DNA of 64,000 nt, taken from positions 18,683,001-18,747,000 of the forward strand of contig JARWIR010000010.1 in NCBI GenBank assembly GCA_029959085.1, written 5' to 3'. Shown piece by piece: positions 10,868-38,560 of the stretch. This stretch comes from Nemophila menziesii. Lineage: Eukaryota; Streptophyta; Magnoliopsida; Boraginales; Hydrophyllaceae. The translations under genes were made by a program, and so were the position numbers. The notes under the pieces are model-generated. The model was given only the letters and a program-made list of their open reading frames with translations. It had not been told where the DNA came from and searched no databases. How positions within the stretch are numbered: the stretch's first letter is position 1; every line of letters begins with the position of its first letter.

Positions 10868-11020
10868 TAAAACAATATAGAAATTGAGATATATATATAT
10901 AGATATATGAAGCGGAAGTGAAGGTAAATAAGGATCGAAATGAGCGGAGATGAAAGCTTCAAAACACCATTAATGGTGAAGGAAAAAAAAAAAACGAAGC
11001 TTTGCAGAAAATTTCTCCTT

Positions 11021-11035
11021 GGCTCTATGATACCA
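11021..11035 (-). other. Primer-binding site of the Copia element
   Basis: In element orientation TGGTATCATAGAGCC directly abuts the 5' LTR. It resembles the initiator tRNA-Met site TGGTATCAGAGCC with a two-base insertion. Confidence 0.75.
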
Positions 11036-11236
11036 TATTGAATGAGAGAAGAAAATAATAAAATTGTATATTGTATTTCACTTAATGAATTGCATTTACA
11101 AGAGTCTCTCATATATAGTACTATCACTACACTAATGGAGAGAATAAAGATGCTAACAGAATTTGTTTGTATATGTGAGTCACTACGTTTTGTCTTATAT
11201 GTGAGTCACTAATTCTTATCTTTATATACATTATCA
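11036..11236 (-). repeat. 5' LTR of the Copia element
   Basis: 201 bp, identical by eye to the 3' LTR at 6401-6601. It is followed on the right by the TGAAC duplication and the interrupted LINE. Confidence 0.93.
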
Positions 11237-11530
11237 TGAACGAGTTCAAGGTTGTCAGAGTAGAAAGAACTACTCTGTATTTTCTTTCTCCCCGCTGATC
11301 TAAGAGCTAGGAGCATCGCCCATGCTTCTCCCTCAATAACGTTTCTCACTCTACATCTCGTAGCTTTTCTTTCCGTGATTGTCCCTTGCGTATTAATTCC
11401 AATAGCTGCAATAGCTGCCGGTTCCCACTCCTTATTAAAAGATGCGTCACTAAACCATATCATATCTGCGTTATCATTCACGACGGAAAAGTTGTTATTA
11501 GAAATAGATGTTCTTTCATTTAGTGTATTA
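11237..11530 (-). pseudogene. LINE RNase H domain, N-terminal part (split by Copia insertion)
   Basis: Minus-strand translation contains MIWFSDASFNKEWEPAAIAA, EGEAWAMLLALRSAG and FYSDNLELV. These are the metal-binding Asp, Glu and Asp positions of LINE-type RNase H (RVT_3). The domain is cut after ELV by the Copia element, whose LTR supplies a chimeric tail (HDNVYKDKN, then stop). The remainder of the domain is at 6131-6400. The 5' limit is uncertain because similarity fades near 11530. Confidence 0.75.
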
Positions 11531-11670
11531 ATTCTAGGGAAGGTCTCATAATAATAATAATAACTAACTTGAAAGAAAATAGTGAAAAAAATAAAGGCCG
11601 TGGGTACTTAACGATAAAAATTGTGCACAAGAAAGGTTTCATACAATCTCATACGGAATCAGTTTTGTCT

Positions 11671-11680
11671 ATCTATATAT
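11671..11680 (+). promoter_or_regulatory. Possible TATA box of the alkenal reductase gene
   Basis: ATCTATATAT lies about 280 bases upstream of the proposed start codon and outside the Copia/LINE insertion. A transcript starting about 30 bases downstream would carry a leader that could contain an intron (GT after ATGCATG at 11714, CAG before 11941). This is inference from position and composition only. Confidence 0.25.
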
Positions 11681-11952
11681 GCGTAAGAAGATCCCATCCT
11701 CCACCAAATGCATGGTACGTTCACTAATCACTAGCTACCAAACTCTGTTTTCTAGTCTCGTTAAGTTCTTTTATTTATATATATTGTCTTGCTCTTCTTG
11801 CCGGTAAATATATTTTAATGCTTCAAGAAAATCCTGCAATGGAAGCAATCAATAGGTACATAATATATATATTTTAGTTTTGATTTTCTATTGTTGATAG
11901 ATCTGTTAGATTTATGGTTAAATTTATCTTAAAAACAAACAGGCACATAGCA

Positions 11953-29539
<17,587 letters not shown>

Positions 29540-29879
29540 AATATAGGAAGGAGTTGATGCCAACATTAGAGACTACTAATAAGAATTGTTGACATGTAAG
29601 CGTCTAAAATATTATTGAGGTAATTGTAAACCATCTTTGTACTATTTAACAGTTTGATATTATGGAATAATTTATATACAAAAGACATGAAGAATCCTAC
29701 GAGGAACACAAATAGAATCCTGCCAAACGAAAGAACGCGTAACAATTCACCTCGTAAGCTGCCTTATCACATCTGTTTCAAAAGATCATTGGATCATCAA
29801 CAAAAGGCAGATGATCATAAGTTGTACGGATATCCATCCTTAAATTACACCTGGGTGAAGGTTTAATTTAATTATAGCC

Positions 29880-30160
29880 TCTCCACGTGTCATGGCAACC
29901 CATCACATTACCGTTAGTTATCCTACCAAGTCTGATTCTTGGCAATCAAGCCATCTAAAGTCAGCTTGAGCGTATTAGCTAACACCTCAATAATACAATT
30001 ATAAATGATGTTACTACAAGATATGGGTCGGAGGTCCTCCCATGTAAGCTTAGCCAACTTAGGAATAAGAGAGATATGTGTAGCATAGTCTTCCTTGGCA
30101 AAGTTTTAGCTTCAAACTGAGACTTATGAGTTCTGGTGTTAATTATTTTACTTCGACGAA
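29880..30160 (-). pseudogene. LINE reverse transcriptase fragment
   Basis: Minus-strand translation gives LIPKLAKLTWEDLRPISCSN, then IEVLANTLKLTLDGLIA, with one or two frameshifts. This is the LIPK..DFRPISC..YK..KVLANRL core of plant LINE reverse transcriptases. It sits between the end of the alkenal reductase gene and the hAT element. No other LINE domains are attached. Confidence 0.65.
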
Positions 30161-30167
30161 ACTCATC

Positions 30168-33100
30168 ATTAGGGTTGAGCACGGGCCGGGTTTACCCCGG
30201 GTTGGGGTCTAGGGTAAGGGTAGGGTAGATTAGCCGGGTCTAGGTTTGGCCAAGGGTAAGGGTAGGGTTAAATTTTACACTACCCTCAGGTTACCCAAAC
30301 ACGGGTTACTCCGGGTTTACCCTATGGTAATTAAACCTATAATTAGCAATTGATTTGAATATAAAGCTAAAAATTTAATACAAATTTCAAGTTTTTCCAT
30401 TAAATTACTTAAATCACACATGATTCACAAGTTAACTATTACAAATTGCAAATTACTCCCTTAAATTACTCAAATTCACAAAATAGATGTTACAACTAAA
30501 TTGCAGTGTTCCAAAATATTACAACAAAATCAATTTCATTCAAAATATTAAAACACAATCTAATAATCTTCCAAAATATTGCAACATAATCAAAAGTTTC
30601 AACTATTCTTCCAAATTCCTTCCTTGAATTCCAATTTCCGGTTACTTAAACAATTCCCAATCAATATCAGTTAGTTGAACATAAAATATTAAGGCTTTAA
30701 ACCTTAAGCCTCAGAACAGTGTCATCATAGGCTGCTTGAGTAGATCATCATAGGCCTCGTGTTTTAATCACTTTCATCGGCCTCAGATATAGTTGGAAAA
30801 TAGCACGGGATTCCCGGAAAACCAACTATACCTCATCACCTTATTGTGTTTTAAACACGTAGGCAACTCACTACAAAAGGCGGCTACCAATACACGTTTA
30901 TGTAAAACACAATGATAATAAGGTAAGGGTTTAGCTTACCCAAAATAATTTGTTACTTGACTATTTTATCCAACATTTTCAGGTGGTGTAATGTCAAATG
31001 CACCTAAAATACACAAGTCAGAATGTTAGTATATTTCAATATAGTCCATATATTAAGTTTGAATGAAGTAAAAGAGAGTTCAAATTACCAAATTTAGCCG
31101 CAAGTTCTTCTACTCTATCCATGGCGGCTTCTACCGATAATGACTCACGTAACCAGTTCTGTGTACATATTAGTGCCTCCAAAGTGTTTGGGTGTAAAGA
31201 GCTCATGAAACTATCAAGAACTTTTTCACCAGTACTAAACGAGGATTCAAATGCGACAGTAGAAATAGGAACAAATAATATGTTACAGGCCATTAAAGAT
31301 AAAACAAGAAAACGTTGAGAATTTCCCCTCCACCAGACCAGTGCATCAAAATGCTCATCATCATCGCCTTCAATAGCTTCCGAAAGGTATTTGTCAAGCT
31401 CAGTATTCCCACTTTTTGTTTGGGTTGAATCATGAAATAACTTGAATTGATCTCTAAAGAATTTTCGGGAATCGCTAGTTGCGGAAGATGATGATTCTGA
31501 TGCAGTAGCTGGTTCAGTACGCACAACTACCGGATTTGCTATAGCAAAATAACTCTCAAACACTGATTTTAATCCATGAATAATTTCCTCAATTAAGGGG
31601 CTGACTTGAATAGTACCATGCATAAATTCTAACCAATATCTAATATAAGCAAACTTCTTTCTCGGGTCAAGTATAGCCACCATGTAGAGTAAGATATTCA
31701 TCTGAGCATTTACACCCCAATACTTGTTAAATTTTTCCTTCATTTTCGAAGCCATTAAATCTAAAATCGTGTTATTCCCCGGGTCAAGATTATACATTCC
31801 TCGATACAAAATAAGTATCTCATCAAAGTACAAATTTGAAGTTATATACTTTGTACCACAGAAGCGTAAAGTAGCGTCATAAAATAGTTTAAGATATGTT
31901 ACCAAGAAACGAGCATTATCCCAATCAATATCAGTTGGTAATCCATGGCCTAAACCTTCTATATACTTGGTGAACATTTTATTTTCTTTGAACATTTCGT
32001 TGAAGGCTTTCTCATATTTTTCGGCTCCCTCTAGCATAAGATAAGTTGAGTTCCACCTAGTATTAACATCAAGTCAACAACACTCGTAGGAGAGATGTTA
32101 GCTAGAGAAACATAACGTTTGAAGCATAAAAATCGGCTAGGGGATGATCTAACATAACGTACTACATCTTGAATTCGTACAATGGCAGAACGAATAGTTT
32201 TCAAACCAGATTTGACTATAAGGTTTATGATATGACAACAACACCTAATGTGCAAGTATCTGTTTTGGCATATAATGGGTGGTTTGGGAAGCAATGATTT
32301 ATTGATTATATAATCCACTGCTACATTCTTTGAATTCGCGTTATCGGCAATAATTGTTAGAATTTTATCAATCCCCCAAGCTTGTAAAACTGACTGAATT
32401 TTTAAACCCACGGTTTCCCCCTTATGATCCTCAATCATAGAAAAACTAATGATACGTTTTCTTAAAACCCAATTATCGTCAATAAAATGTGCAGTAACAA
32501 CCATATAGTTTAAATTTTGAATAGAAGTCCAAGTATCAATGGTAAGATATATTATTTTCCCCTTCAAGAGAGTTTTCAAAAGTGATTTTTGTTGAGTAAA
32601 TTTTTTTGCAATGTCTCGTGAAACAGTCCATCTAGATGGTATTTTAAAAAGTGGTTGCATACGATAACAGAAATTTTTAAAACCGACCCCTTGAACAACC
32701 CGAAATGACATTTCATCTAATATTACCATCTCAACTAGGGCATTTCTAGCACTTTCTTGTGTAAAAACATAAGATTCAATAACCCCATCCCCTTTGGTGA
32801 AAAAACCTATAGTAGACTACTCAGTTTCAACAATGTTAAAAGGATATTTTGGACAACGATTAGCACGTAAAGGGTTCATGTGTTTGTTTAGGTTATTAAT
32901 CCCATGGTTATCAGAACTCGCTGCATATCTTTTCTCACAATAATTACAAACACCATACCTAAGACCATTTACCCAAATTTTATGAAAATGATCCCAACAA
33001 TTAGCCGAGGTCACACATTTTCTTTTTTTTACTAGGGAGGACAATGGTATTTTCCTGAGAAAGATGAGGGGGTTGAGTACCTTCAATGGGTTGATTAGTA

Positions 33101-34130
33101 TCATCCACATCAATGGCAATAGTTTCTATTTCAACCATGTTAAAGAACAATATGCAATAACAAGAAATAATTTAGTTACATCAGAAAAGGGAAAAGAATA
33201 GAAAAAACAGAAAGAATTTAAGAAGCATAAGAAATTAAATTACCTGAATCTTAAGAAGGCTTTAGAAAATATAATGCGTATACCCTGTGAACAAAAACAA
33301 AACCAAAAAACTAATTAACAACACAGTAAAACTTATAGAAAAGACAAATACTACAATTGATTAATTTCTTACCTAAATTGATTCGTATCTGTGACACTAA
33401 AAAAATTGAAACAAATTAATACGGTGAAAATAATTAACAGAAAAAGAAATAGAAATAGATTGAGAAGAGAAATTAGAAATACCTTTGAAATGGTGTGCCT
33501 TTGCTCGATCTGAAAACCCCCTGATATATAGGCAAAAACCCATAGCTAATCAATTGAGGATAAGGCAACACGTTATTGAAATGATTAAAAACGGCTACAT
33601 CAGACCTCAAAGAGGAGTTTTTCAGGCCGCATTAATTGAAAGCTCTCGAACCCAACAACCAAACGCGGCTTCAATAAATGTTGACCCATGGTTAAGGTGT
33701 AATCGGCAGAGAAGATAAGAAGAATAATAATATAGTACAAGATATAGGCATATAGCATACAGTAATTGACAGAGAAGATAGAGATTTGATGGCTTAGGGT
33801 TCGCCTTTTTCGTGTTTCAGAAGAAGAGAGAGATAAAGTATCGTATAAGAGAAGCTGAGAATGGAAGAAATGAATCGGGTTTCTTAATTTTACACGTTAT
33901 ATATATATATATTTTTTTTTTACGATGAACAGTGTCGGGTTGGACGGGTCGACCCGAGTGTTAAGAAGCCAAAGAGAGGCCCGGTGGTATTTGGACGGGT
34001 CCAATTTTTTAAAAAGTAGGCCCAAGTTAACATTGGGCCAATGTTAAAAATACCCATTATCCCCCTTTTTTATCCCCATTACCCAAACCCAAAGTCATGC
34101 TCGCCGTTGTCTATAGTACATTCTATAAAT
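30168..34130 (-). mobile_element. hAT transposon with broken transposase
   Basis: A nearly complete hAT transposase (31036-33119) is flanked by GC-rich termini with GGGTTTACCC/GGGTCGACCCG-like motifs at 30180-30320 and 33930-34060. These look like subterminal repeats. The outer ends, TAGGGTTGAGCACGG near 30171 and the reverse complement of TCATGCTCGCCG near 34106, share GAGCA but are diverged. No clean 8-bp duplication was found, so the boundaries are approximate. It appears to be an old autonomous-type copy. Confidence 0.65.
31036..33119 (-). pseudogene. hAT transposase (BED finger, RNase H-like core, dimerisation domain), broken
   Basis: Three stretches join in order. 33119-32817 has a BED zinc finger (CWDHFHKI, GVCNYCEKRYAASS, NLNKHM). 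32729-32031 has the start of the catalytic core with IYLTIDTWTS and CCCHIINLIV. 32037-31036 has the rest of the core and the hAT C-terminal dimerisation region (LDKYLSEAIE, FDALVWW, STVAFESSFSTGEKVLD, ALICTQNWL). Total length is about 690 codons, the usual size. Visible lesions are an in-frame TAG after the BED stretch (near 32820) and a one-base frameshift near 32070. Otherwise the frame is well preserved. The charged Ser-rich insert TASESSSSATSDS lies before the dimerisation region. Related to the RICESLEEPER/Ac-like class by motif. Confidence 0.85.
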
Positions 34131-34384
34131 GCTCTTGGATCCACCTTTAGGGTTGTCATTTAATATATCGATATACTGATGTTTTTGAAATCCTATTCTT
34201 TGATCTAATTCTTCCATTAGTTGGATGAGTTATGTTAGAATATACCAAAATTCTAATAAAGTTTTTTGTTTTTTAATGGAATAAACTAATATTTTATAGT
34301 ACCTCTAAAATAATACCTTTCAACTTTTATAATCTATTTTTTTTATTCTTAATTGAATACACACCTAAATATCTTGAATAAAAT

Positions 34385-34576
34385 GAGTAACGATATATAC
34401 CATCCAAAATTTTACTATTCAAATACCACACAATGACGTGATGTGAATTGGTTGGTAAGAAATCGTTAATTAGATCAAGAAAATAAATAAATTAACGATT
34501 TTTTACCAACAAATTCATGTCAAGGTCATTAGGTAGTATTTAAGTGATAATGATTCTAAGGGTGTATATCATTACT
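34385..34576. mobile_element. Short MITE, copy A
   Basis: Begins GAGTAACGATATATACCATC and ends with an imperfect inverted copy (TGTATATCATTACT). About 190 bp, with an internal hairpin around TTGGTTGGTAAGAAATCGTT / AACGATTTTTTACCAACAAA. Copy B at 61300-61484 shares both ends and the interior. It lies just upstream of the PPR gene. Confidence 0.65.
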
Positions 34577-34801
34577 TTAATAAAATATACTCACGTCTTC
34601 TTTCTTTCTTTCATTCTTTATTTTTTTTTGGTCGAAATTTCTTTCTTTCTTTAATACATACTCACCTTCTTTTGTATGTGTTGAACAAAATATATAGTAG
34701 TTTAATTGATGAACACGGATATTGTATCCGTCTTATGCAAATGACAAATATCCCGCTATAATCATCCCTTTAAATGATATGTTTTTGTTTCTAAAGTTCA
34801 A

Positions 34802-36367
34802 ATGATTCAAACAAACGTTACAACAATATCTCATCTTGCAAAAAAATGCAGAACACTCAATCATCTCAAACAGCTCCATGCTCACCTCCTCAAACTCGAC
34901 CTCCCTGTCGTCCCACTCTTCTCCTTCGCCGCCACTTCAAAAAACCCCATATTCTTTTACTATGCTCGTACTATTTTCCAAAACCTTAACGACCAGTCTA
35001 CCTTCATATACAACACCATGATTAGAGGATACGTACAACAAAATTTACCATTACCCGCAATTTTATGCTATAAAAACATGCTAAACAATAGCCTTCAACC
35101 AAATAACTATACTTTTACCCCTTTAATTAAGGCGTGTTCAATTATATCAAATGAGAAAATTGGTTTTTTAGTCCATGCTCATGTAGTGGAATCAGGCCAT
35201 TCTCACGACCCATTCATTGTTAGCGCATTGATTGTATTTTATTCATTAAATCTCGATATGGGTAAAGCGCGTAAACTGTTTGATGAAATGTCTGTAAGAG
35301 ATGTGGTGTTATGGACGACCATGATTGATGGATATGGAAAAACAGGGGAAGTTGAAAAAGCGAGAGAACTGTTTGACAAAATGCCCGAAAGGAATGTGAT
35401 CACTTGGAGCGCAATGATAGCAGGGTATTCACGCGATAATCAATATAAACAAGTCCTTGAATTGTATACAAAAATGGAAGAAATTGGAGTAAAACCTAAC
35501 GAATCTATACTTGTAAGTGTTTTAACCGCTTGTTCTCATATAGGCGGGTTATCACAAGGAATATGGATACATTCTTATGCTAAACAACACGGATTCGAAA
35601 ATAATCCAATACTTTCAACTGCTTTAGTTGATATGTACTCGAAATGTGGTTGTATTGAATTAGCATTATCAGTTTTCGAACAGATTACTTTTAAAGACAC
35701 TGGAGCATGGAACGCAATTATATCCGGAGTTGCGTTAAAAGGTGATGTAAAAAAAGCATTGGAATTATTTAATAATATGGTATTAACTGGAATAAAACCG
35801 AATGAAATAACATTTGTTTCTATTTTAACTGCGTGTACGCACGCGAATTTAATTGACACGGGAGTTTTACTATTCAATAGCATGAGTAATAATTACGGAG
35901 TTAAACCGAGGCTTGAACATTACGCGTGTGTTATAGATCTTTTAGCTAGAGGTGGAAAATTAGAGGAGGCTGAAAAGTTTGTTAAGGATAAACTAGGTGG
36001 GATTAATAAAGGAGATGCTAATGTTTATGGGGCATTATTAAATGCTTGTAGAAACTATGGAAATGTTGAAATAGGAGATAGATTATGGAAGAAGTTAGTG
36101 AAAATGGGAGTAATTGATTATGGTATGTATGTAATTTCGTATAATATGTATAAAGAAGCGGGTTGGGAAAATGAAGCTAAGAGTGTTAGAAGAATGATTG
36201 AGGAGATGGGAATGAAGAAGATTCCTGGGTGTAGTGTTATAGAGGTGAATGGGATTGTTGAGGAATTTTTTGTAGGTAATAATTTGAGTAAGAAAGGAAA
36301 TGAAATAAATCAAATGCTTTGTTCTCTTTTAAATGTGATGATTCTTGTGGAATATAATTATGTGTAA
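34802..36367 (+). CDS. Pentatricopeptide repeat protein, PLS class with E domain, intronless
   Basis: An uninterrupted 521-codon frame. From about residue 50 to 420 it is a run of PPR motifs alternating in length (P, L, S), for example DVVLWTTMIDGYGKTGEVEK, ARELFDKMPERNVITWSAMI, LSTALVDMYSKCGCIELALS and GIKPNEITFVSILTACTHAN. The C-terminus from about residue 440 is an E-type extension (GCSVIEVNGIVEEFFVG). There is no DYW deaminase domain. E-class proteins bind organelle RNA and usually act as site factors for C-to-U editing, recruiting a DYW protein in trans. The N-terminus has no obvious mitochondrial presequence by eye, so targeting is uncertain. Lack of introns is normal for this family. 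It appears intact. Confidence 0.9.
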   Translation: MIQTNVTTISHLAKKCRTLNHLKQLHAHLLKLDLPVVPLFSFAATSKNPIFFYYARTIFQNLNDQSTFIYNTMIRGYVQQNLPLPAILCYKNMLNNSLQPNNYTFTPLIKACSIISNEKIGFLVHAHVVESGHSHDPFIVSALIVFYSLNLDMGKARKLFDEMSVRDVVLWTTMIDGYGKTGEVEKARELFDKMPERNVITWSAMIAGYSRDNQYKQVLELYTKMEEIGVKPNESILVSVLTACSHIGGLSQGIWIHSYAKQHGFENNPILSTALVDMYSKCGCIELALSVFEQITFKDTGAWNAIISGVALKGDVKKALELFNNMVLTGIKPNEITFVSILTACTHANLIDTGVLLFNSMSNNYGVKPRLEHYACVIDLLARGGKLEEAEKFVKDKLGGINKGDANVYGALLNACRNYGNVEIGDRLWKKLVKMGVIDYGMYVISYNMYKEAGWENEAKSVRRMIEEMGMKKIPGCSVIEVNGIVEEFFVGNNLSKKGNEINQMLCSLLNVMILVEYNYV

Positions 36368-37084
36368 CGGATTGATGATTGTTTTTAGTTATGTACGCAA
36401 TAAAGTTAATGTATACGAGAATTTAATTTGGGGTTCGTCTTCTATACTACCTGAAAAATAAAATGACTAATTTTCAACGTTGATGAACATAAAAAGAAAA
36501 CGTGGAAAAATGATTTTAAATTATTTTCTTCGAGCATTATCATTGATTCAAAATTTAATACCTTCAGGTGATTAAAGGATCGGCTTTTCTATTCTGTATA
36601 AAAAAATTAATTTAGGAAATCACTACTACTCACTTCTTTAACGACCAAAAATCTAACAATAGTAACCTGTGATTACTATAGCCTTTAACATGGACTACAT
36701 TACTGATCTCATCTGTGATCAGTATTTTAGTCTTTCAAAAAAAAGTAAAAGAAAATACGATGAAAAATTGGTAAAGGATTTAATTTAAACAAATAATAAA
36801 AAAATAATCATTTACCAACCACCTTCATGGTTGATAATATATATACCTACTCTAAGTATTGTGATCAATTTTTGGCTATCCATTTTAAGTTGCATTCTTT
36901 ACAGATCCTCTATTACATCTATAGCAGCAACCTTATAAAATCTTGCATGGGTAATTCAAATTCTTTCTTTTTGATTCACGAGCCCCTTGCTATGTTTCAC
37001 TATTGTCGAATATTGCCCCCATTTATGCTTGTGTATGTATGAATATTTGTGTGACCCCTCCCCTTCTTACCGCCACCCATTTTG

Positions 37085-37335
37085 TTTAGTTTTGTAATTT
37101 TGGATAATTGTGGTTAATTTAGATATCTATAGTTCAATTTTGCATAATACAGGAAGTTAAGGTGCAATTTTTGCATAATATATGGATTTATAGTAAATTT
37201 AATGCGTAATCAGGGCCTTATAGTGCAATATTTGCATAATATAAGGAGTTTCAGTGCAATTTCGCAAAATATAGAGACTTATATTGCTTTTTTGCATATC
37301 AGGCCTTGACCTTATGATGCAATTTTTTCATAATC
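37085..37335. repeat. Minisatellite with TTGCATAATAT motif
   Basis: About six diverged units of ~33-40 bases, each with a form of TTATAGTGCAATTTTTGCAT AATATA. The copies are imperfect. Confidence 0.65.
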
Positions 37336-37514
37336 TCTGTCTTCTTCACCAGTTGCACTCTTTTATTTTGTAAACCTGCTGAAACTATACTCGTGTACAT
37401 TATCTCTAAGAAAGTTCTGAACAAATAAAACTGTGTTGTGCACTAAGTATACAATCATTCTCTACCATATGTTACCATTTTCTATATTGTTTAGAGCTTT
37501 CATTGAACGATGGA

Positions 37515-37520
<6 letters not shown>

Positions 37521-37547
<27 letters not shown>
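37521..37547. repeat. (AAT)n microsatellite
   Basis: Nine or so perfect ATA/AAT triplets in tandem, a candidate length-variable marker. Confidence 0.85.
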
Positions 37548-37951
37548 TATTCAAAATTTATCTTCTGAAGCATGAAAGCTCTGAGCAACAACAAAAGTTA
37601 AACCTTATACATATTTTAAAGTAAAGCTTAAATTAGGGAGGGGAGAATACATAATCTTTTATAAAGATTGTCATGAACTGAGCTTCGAGAAAACAAATGG
37701 ATTTTGTTTTAGGCATGAAGAAGAAGGAAGGTGTTGACATATATCTCATTTTCATACAAAAAGAATTAAAAGTTCAACAGGCATAACCTGTGAAATAACT
37801 AATTCACAACAATAATTAATCAACTAAAGTGAATATATAGAAATCTTTCTTTGACCAGATTGGTATATCCATATGAAGAGACTGTTGATTTTTTAATAGT
37901 TTACATCTGTTAGAATCATATGAAGAAACTTAGGATGTAGATACATAATTT

Positions 37952-38560
37952 TTATAAGTAGTTGCATCCATTGAGTGTATGTCCATGTTTACAAAGCCCA
38001 TTTAGCACAACCCCAAAAGTAACTTCATCACACGGCTCACAAAGATTTTCCCTCTGTAACCTATTAAACAACTCTACAGCTTCATCTCCTCTATCTTCGC
38101 TAAATAGACCCTTTATCAGGGTGGTATACGTAACGACATCAGGAACATGACCACCTTTGAAGAGACAACCTAATACCGCAAAACCCATATTGCTTTTTTT
38201 CAAATAGCAGTAACAATTTATAGCTATAGTCATCGTATAATCATTTATTGGAACACCTAACATGCACATTTCTTTGAATAGAGAAATAGCGGCAGAGTGT
38301 TGTTTCATCTTTACAATGACGACTAATAGCTTATTAAAGCCTCTAATAGAAGGCTTAGGTCGCATTTGAACCATTCGATACAGTGCAAAACGAGCATCTT
38401 CAACATTATTGATATCTTTTTCAAAATCATATGTATAAGATGAAAAGTAATTATAACACAATTGGGTTAAAGGGTTACCATTTTTGTTGAAGTAAGAACG
38501 AGACAATGTACAGCAAATCAGATTCCACCCAATTAATGAACTACTCACTTTCATCTTCAA
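37952..38560 (-). pseudogene. P-class PPR gene, restorer-of-fertility-like, truncated
   Basis: A 202-codon frame on the minus strand. After an N-terminal ~65 residues that could hold a mitochondrial presequence (SSSLIGWNLICCTLSRSYF), it shows the start of a P-class PPR array. This includes VEDARFALYRMVQMRPKPSI, FNKLLVVIVKMKQHSAAISL and DVVTYTTLIKGLFSEDRGDE, then a degenerate repeat with VTFGVVLNGLCKHGHT. Family members are normally 500-700 residues with 12-18 repeats; this one has about four and ends abruptly. The pattern (MXP.PSI..FN.LL..I.KM) is that of the Rf-like clade, known for birth-and-death evolution. A truncated pseudogene is the best reading. A short expressed protein cannot be excluded. 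Confidence 0.75.

Larger units (their letters stand above)
6401..11236 (-). mobile_element. Copia LTR retrotransposon, Ale/Retrofit type, nearly intact
   Basis: This complete element is on the minus strand, with 201-bp LTRs at 6401-6601 and 11036-11236 that I read as identical. A 5-bp target duplication TGAAC flanks it (6396-6400 and 11237-11241). A tRNA-Met-type primer site abuts the 5' LTR, and a purine tract abuts the 3' LTR. The gag-pol coding region covers almost the whole interior in Copia order: gag, protease, integrase, reverse transcriptase, RNase H. It is broken by a single frameshift in integrase. Identical LTRs indicate very recent insertion. The short LTRs and the gag sequence suggest the Ale/Retrofit lineage, which is an inference. 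Confidence 0.95.
36368..37951. other. Intergenic, AT-rich, with two simple repeats
   Basis: No gene is recognised. The stretch carries a ~33-bp minisatellite at 37085-37335 and an (AAT)n run at 37521-37547. Short frames near 36827 and 37433 have no motif. Confidence 0.5.

Noticed and set aside
11209..11481. Domesticated RNase H host gene
   Set aside because: The frame is half of a LINE domain cut by the Copia element; the remaining half lies on the far side of it.
33485..33718. 77-codon plus-strand frame in the hAT 5' region
   Set aside because: No motif is visible, and it lies antisense in the element's leader. Probably chance.
30168..34130. Clean target duplication for the hAT element
   Set aside because: The outer ends are diverged, and no 8-bp repeat could be found on both sides.
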